A DNA stretch of 64,000 nucleotides from Lepiota brunneoincarnata (lineage: Eukaryota > Basidiomycota > Agaricomycetes > Agaricales > Agaricaceae), in NCBI GenBank assembly GCA_023014365.1, contig JAEBUN010000002.1, positions 992,001 through 1,056,000 of the forward strand, in the 5' to 3' direction. Made by a program: the position numbers and the translations under genes. The notes beneath the pieces are model-generated. The model saw only the letters and a program-made list of their open reading frames with translations. It was not told where the DNA came from and ran no database searches. Of the stretch, positions 59,825-64,000 are shown piece after piece (the stretch's first letter is position 1; the number at the start of each line of letters is the position of its first letter).

Positions 59825-61844
59825 ATGTCCTTGAACATCATGGCTCTGGTCAACGGGAATGCACCAGTGTCCTCCTCAGCACCTCGACACCCTCCGCAGC
59901 AATTGCACCATCAACGCCTACCTGACGTTCCGTGCCCGGACTACGATGCCGCTGTGAGCAGAAGGTGGGTATATTCGAAACCGACACACATATGCGCACA
60001 GGATCTTCCCGGTGCTTCGTTCATCCACAACCTGTGCCCTCCCACACCCCCTTTGCTATCCTATCTGAGCATCACAGACGCTGTGCTTACCCATCATCTT
60101 TTGTTCTGATTGTCCAGCAATTCTAATGTTACCAGCAATGGGATGAGCATTGTCAACGGGAACGGAAACGTTCACTGGTCGGATTCTTATGATTCTGTTG
60201 CGCCTTTAAAGTGAGTATCTCCGGCGTTTTTGGCAGATGAATTGCTACCCCCTCGTGCTTCTCCGCACACACGATGTCATCCCGTGTCCGGCCTCTTGAC
60301 TTGGTTTCAACAAAGTCCAGTGTTGACTCATACCCCATGTCCCTCCTTAGTGTCTCGAGACGACCTTCACAACCTGACTCCAACTATAAACGATATGTCT
60401 ACACCTACAACATGCTGGCCAACTCAACACCAATCCAGTTCTACATCTCGTACGTCCGTTCCCACCCCCAGCTGTTGAGAACACCAACACTGATAAACAA
60501 CCATCCCCTGACAGTGTAGAACCATACTCTGGAGCCCCTGCGCCAGGGAAATACCAATTCAGACTCTCGATGCGGGTGAATGGGATCGAGCGGCCACTCG
60601 GCGAGCCCGTAGCTCGACAAATGTCAGTCGATCCACGCAAGCTCGACTTTGCCGTCTTGTGCGTCTTTCCCAAGCGTCTACCTTTTCGCTTGCAGACGCT
60701 CATCCTCACCTGCCCTGTAGTGTCTTCCCGGGGAAACAGGGCGTGCCTGTGGGGTGCCTGTGGTCATTGCGAGTATGGCTCCGAGTCGACGGAATCGATC
60801 ATCGACTATTTGGGGAAGACGATCTGTGGGTAGGAAAGGATCCCGATTTCCACTCCATAGGAGATGCTTCGTTTGCTCGGCAGATAGCTGTGGAGGCGGA
60901 TCGACAGGTGTACATGGGTTATGCTGGTAAAGCACTGATCACATTTACTGCCAAGTATGTCTTGGCCCCCCCTTCATTATTGGCGGGCTTACAGGCCTAA
61001 TCCAAACTCGTACAGGTGGCGCAAAATTAGGGACCAACTATACAAATATTCATTGGAGTACGAAGGCGGAGGTGTGGGCGATGTTCTGTTCAGTGACTTT
61101 CGTATGCGGGTGGATAATGATCCACGGCTAGTGACCTTTTTGATCTAGTGAGTCATTGCCTTGCCTGCCGATCATCTGTTGGGGATGCTCATCACACATC
61201 ATTCGTCTCGTGTCTACTCCCAGTACTGTTCCATCACCATCCATGCCTCCAGGTGCAACACATCGAATTCGGGTCTGGCTTCGCTCACTCGTCCCACTCA
61301 CAAAAGACCACACTGTTTCCAACCCTCTCCCGTTCAACGATTCGTATATATACCAGCGGATATTCAAAACGGATGACTTCAAAATCGGAGGGAGGCTCGA
61401 ATTTAATTCCCTTGGGAACAAACTGGTGATGGCGTTCCCACATTGCGACGGACCTGAAACGATCAACATGGCCCGATCACCTGTGAAACTACCAGATAAG
61501 GAGAAAGAGAAGGAGAGGAGAGGGAGAGGGAGAGGGAGAGGGAGAGGGAGAGGGAGAGGGAGAGGGGAAAAGAAAGGGAGAGGGAGAAGATAGCGAACGC
61601 GACGAGTTCGCATGGTGGACATGGGTATGGTCATGCCCATCCTACACTCCCACCAGGGGCACTTCCCCCTAACATGTTGAGTCCACAAGCGACATATACA
61701 AATCCCTCCGCAGTGCACGGGCACCAACCCGGCCTTTACTCGCACACACAGGGGAACCCTACGGTTTCGACGCGGGCTCCCCGGGAACGTGCCAGATCAC
61801 CGCCACAGCTAGAAAGATCGAGACACAAGGCGGAGATCATATGA
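59825..61844 (+). CDS. Agaricomycete-type protein of unknown function, RE-repeat tail, frame breaks
   Basis: Exons 59825-59964, 60118-60210, 60351-60449, 60515 to about 60656, about 60697-60954, 61016-61147 and 61224-61844. The start (MSLNIMALVNGN) is the weakest part. The core looks like a beta-rich domain: YSGAPAPGKYQFRLSMRVNG, LRVWLRVDGIDHRLFGEDDL, SFARQIAVEADRQVYMGYAG, VGDVLFSDFRMRVDNDPRLV and TDDFKIGGRLEFNSLG. Ser/Pro-rich termini suggest a nuclear or cytosolic protein. At 61517-61518 one G seems missing in the purine repeat: after it the frame that would read alternating Arg-Glu runs on to a protein-like C-terminus ending at 61844, whereas the uncorrected frame stops at 61593 in Gly-Arg repeats. 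The join at 60657-60697 is also unsettled. No family name recognised. Confidence 0.65.
61506..61585 (+). repeat. GGGAGA purine microsatellite inside coding sequence
   Basis: Tandem agggag hexamers encode alternating Arg-Glu in one frame and Gly-Arg in another, so small length changes alter the protein end. The tract lies near the 3' end of the unknown gene. Confidence 0.85.
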
Positions 61845-62088
61845 CCAGTCTACGACCATTACGAGTTCACTTGTCCTCTTTTCGCATTCGCATTCTATTC
61901 TCTGTATGCTTTACATGTATCTCGAATTTGGGGGTAATTGGTAGAGTAAAGGCTTGTTTAGTTAAGTACATCGACACTGTTGTTTTACGGTCGAACGAGA
62001 GATGACCTGGTTGTCAGCATCTTCTTCGACCTTGCATTTGAATATGTTCACTGAGCCACGCCAATCAAGGCCGGCTTTTTCCATTTTT

Positions 62089-62952
62089 TTAAGCCTTAAC
62101 TTTGGCTTCAAAAAAATTATTCCATTCTTTCTCGTCCCAGCTGCTCGCAACTTCATTGGCGAGAATTCCATCCCAAAGAGCTGTGGGTGAGAAATGGATG
62201 CCATTCTGACGGGAGAATCTAACTTCTCCATATTAGGACGAGGCTAATCCGGGGAGAAACAGCCCGGCGACTTACCACCGGCTTTAATGGTCACCAGTAA
62301 TAGCTACTCCCTCGTTAGGGTGGCCTTTAATGGTCAAAAGATCAATGAACTGTCCAATTTCAGGGGGTGATAACAGCTTGGACGCAAGAGTCCGCCAGTC
62401 TTTCCCTTATCTGTCGACAAGAAAGATCAAATATGGCCAAGTCGTAGTAGTCTTCTTGATTATCGAAAAGCTGAGATGTCGAGTTCACTGGGCGTTAAGT
62501 TTATTTCTCAGGTGAAGAACTTTATTTGACAGAGTACGTACAAGGCAGCTGTAGGCCCAGAAGTTCTCGGGGGACAGGCGAAGGATGGCAAGGCCGGCTT
62601 CGCTCGCGTAGATGGAGCCCGCGTGCCACGGCTGAACCTGGAGGCGGAAAATGACTTTGACTTTGCCTTCGTATTTGCCGCCTGGAGATATCAGGGGCCT
62701 TATGATGTTGTCGACTGCGCGGGCGGTTTTGGCACTGTGTGGTTGGAGTTGTTTGGCTGGGACTGAGGATGAATAAAGCAGGTAGGGCGGCTGACGTGCC
62801 TGAACATGCAGTTGTAGTCCACTGTGTCACACGAGGATTTAGCGTAAGGCGGCGAGACATTTGAGGGAGAACGTACTGAAAAGCTCGAGAGTGTGAGGTG
62901 CATCTTGGTTCCCTGCTATGATGAGGGGTCTCATATGTGGTTGGAGAGCCAT
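62089..62952 (-). CDS. DsbA-like thioredoxin-fold protein with a single active-site cysteine
   Basis: Exons on the minus strand: 62877-62952 (MALQPHMRPLIIAGNQDAPH), 62800-62821 (22 nt), 62542-62734, 62276-62470 and a last exon starting near 62214 and ending at 62089. The N-terminal HTLELF-MDYNCMFSAK matches the thioredoxin-fold start of fungal DsbA-family proteins, in which C-x-F-S replaces CPxC, so disulphide exchange is doubtful. Then VKVIFRLQVQPWHAGSIY, FWAYSCL, PEIGQFIDLLTIKGHPNEGV and SPTALWDGILANEVASSW follow, closing with EWNNFFEAKVKA. Two one-base excesses are needed in exon 4 (near 62385-62392 and 62292-62298). The second intron has a GC donor. It is divergent from the PCI-domain gene. 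Confidence 0.75.
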
Positions 62953-63093
62953 GTAGAAGAATATATTTGTGAATTAATTATCTATGAGGTCACTGGCATC
63001 GACTCACGTGCAGATATCCTTGCCAAGCAGGGTTAAACATCATGCCCAGCAAGAAAGGAAATCTCTCCTGAAGCTTAAAGGGAACACATCAAG
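62953..63093. promoter_or_regulatory. Divergent promoter DsbA-like gene / PCI-domain gene
   Basis: 141 bp between opposing start codons. Contains an A/T-rich centre (attaattatctatgag). No other element is assigned. Confidence 0.5.
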
Positions 63094-64000
63094 ATGCCAA
63101 TGGACTTTTCGACATACCTTGCTCAGCTCAACGACGCACTCATTGCTGAGAATGGCCCTAACCTCGCATACTTGCTTCGACCGACGAGCCCTCATGGCAA
63201 AGACCTCGTAAAGGAGTTTCGGAATCCCACAGTAAGCGGCCCATATAAGGGGACAAGTACACACGAAACTAAATCTCCGAAATAGCGTACATCCCTCCGT
63301 CGATTTGAGGGTGCAATAATGAGCCCATGGGACGATATCGCGATTTCGTACATCTTGACATGCTCACATATCGCCAAAAAGAAGTCCGGAGAGGCCTTCA
63401 AAGAGCAGTCGCAGCTCGTATCGTATGTGATACTATGATGTTTTCCCATTGCATTTGGCTGATACGGCGTATGGTCAGATCATTTTCCCGCTTCTTCACT
63501 GAGAACCGAGGATGGACACTTCCTGCGTTGTTCTCGATTTTGAGAGATTTAAGGGATTTGGCCATTGATGTACGTTGGTGGTTCAAGTCCTGCCACGGGT
63601 TGTAGCTGATTGTTCGTTTCAGGCCGACACTTACGCCAAGTATAATAATCAAAAAAGCGAATGCATGGAAGAAGCGGCTCGCATCATTGCAAAAGCATTC
63701 AGCAATTGTATGACGGATAGGTATCTCTGATCCCCGGCCTGTCTGTTGTTCGGGCTGACACACCCTCTAGGATATCACCACCCGACCAGTCGAGAAAATG
63801 GGGGGTGTATTATGTCGTGGGGTTGATACTGAAATGTTATTTCCGGGTGAGCCGCTGTCATTATGGCCCTTGGCCATCTCGTTTGCCTAATTTGTGCTAG
63901 GTGAAACGAATATCTTTGTCCAAAAATATTTTGCGCGCTCTGGAGGCGAACAACGACATACCACCATTGTCAGCGTATCCGCGTTCGCACCAAGTTATGA
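63094..64000 (+). CDS. PCI-domain protein of the Csn12/Thp1 (PCID2) family, cut by window end
   Basis: Six exons visible: 63094-63231, 63286-63422, 63479-63569, 63623-63720, 63771-63846 and 63901 to the window end; phases agree without indels. The start is MPMDFSTYLAQLNDALIAEN (a second ATG at 63100 is possible). The helical N-terminus contains SFSRFFTENRGWTLPALFSI, KSECMEEAARIIAKAF, KWGVYYVVGLILKCYFR and KRISLSKNILRALEANNDIP, then PPLSAYPRSHQV, which closely resembles the segment before the PCI domain of Csn12 and Thp1/PCID2. Such proteins act in mRNA export (TREX-2) or next to the COP9 signalosome and in splicing. Which of the two cannot be decided without the C-terminal half. Confidence 0.8.

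Noticed and set aside
63570..63622. Possible tRNA B-box (ggttcaagtcc) near 63580
   Set aside because: It lies inside a well-supported intron of the PCI-domain gene, and the flanking bases do not form a T-arm or acceptor stem.

Overview
This window reads as nuclear DNA of a filamentous basidiomycete, most likely an Agaricomycete. The protein-coding genes are conserved eukaryotic housekeeping genes cut by many very short introns (mostly 45-66 bp, GT...AG with two apparent GC...AG cases), they sit 30-250 bp apart in the gene-rich parts, and the remaining proteins are low-complexity types common in mushroom-forming fungi. I see no rRNA, tRNA, CRISPR, plasmid or virus features. Exon borders below were inferred by eye from splice consensus, frame and protein continuity.

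Layout. 1-26.5 kb (gene-rich): a coiled-coil tail-anchored protein; a NOP13-like two-RRM nucleolar protein; a broken-frame gene of unknown family; TPA1/OFD1 prolyl hydroxylase (minus) head-to-head with PET112/GatB (plus); a one-exon zinc-knuckle/TM protein; nuclear poly(A) polymerase PAP1; a membrane-anchored beta-helix protein; IST3/RBMX2 (minus) head-to-head with translation factor eIF3d (plus); and a UBAC2/DSC2-like rhomboid pseudoprotease whose stop lies 32 bp from that of eIF3d. 26.5-44.5 kb (gene-poor): a single GATA-type zinc-finger regulator at 35.2-36.9 kb, flanked by about 8.7 kb and 7.6 kb of apparently non-coding DNA rich in poly(G)/poly(C) runs and microsatellites. 44.5-64 kb (gene-dense): a SnoaL-like fold protein (minus) divergent from NOP14 (plus), then the ATR/Mec1/Rad3 checkpoint kinase (about 8.6 kb, about 26 exons), YAF9 (minus) divergent from a COX7-like subunit (plus), an Agaricomycete-type protein of unknown function, a DsbA-like thioredoxin-fold protein (minus) divergent from a PCI-domain protein (Csn12/Thp1 type) that runs off the right edge.

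The genes are not a pathway cluster. They cover ribosome biogenesis (NOP13, NOP14), mRNA maturation (PAP1, IST3), translation (eIF3d, TPA1, mitochondrial GatB), chromatin/DNA damage (YAF9, ATR), respiration (COX7) and ER quality control (UBAC2-like). The common architectural theme is divergent pairs with 80-175 bp between start codons (five cases) and convergent pairs with 30-250 bp between stop codons.

The most important caution is that about ten of these genes, including normally essential ones, keep their protein similarity only if one base is added or removed, often at a short homopolymer. I read this as probable consensus-sequence error, not biology, but it should be settled first because it affects every protein model here. 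I found no convincing new biological system; the best leads are the isolated GATA regulator in a long gene-poor block and the beta-helix membrane protein.
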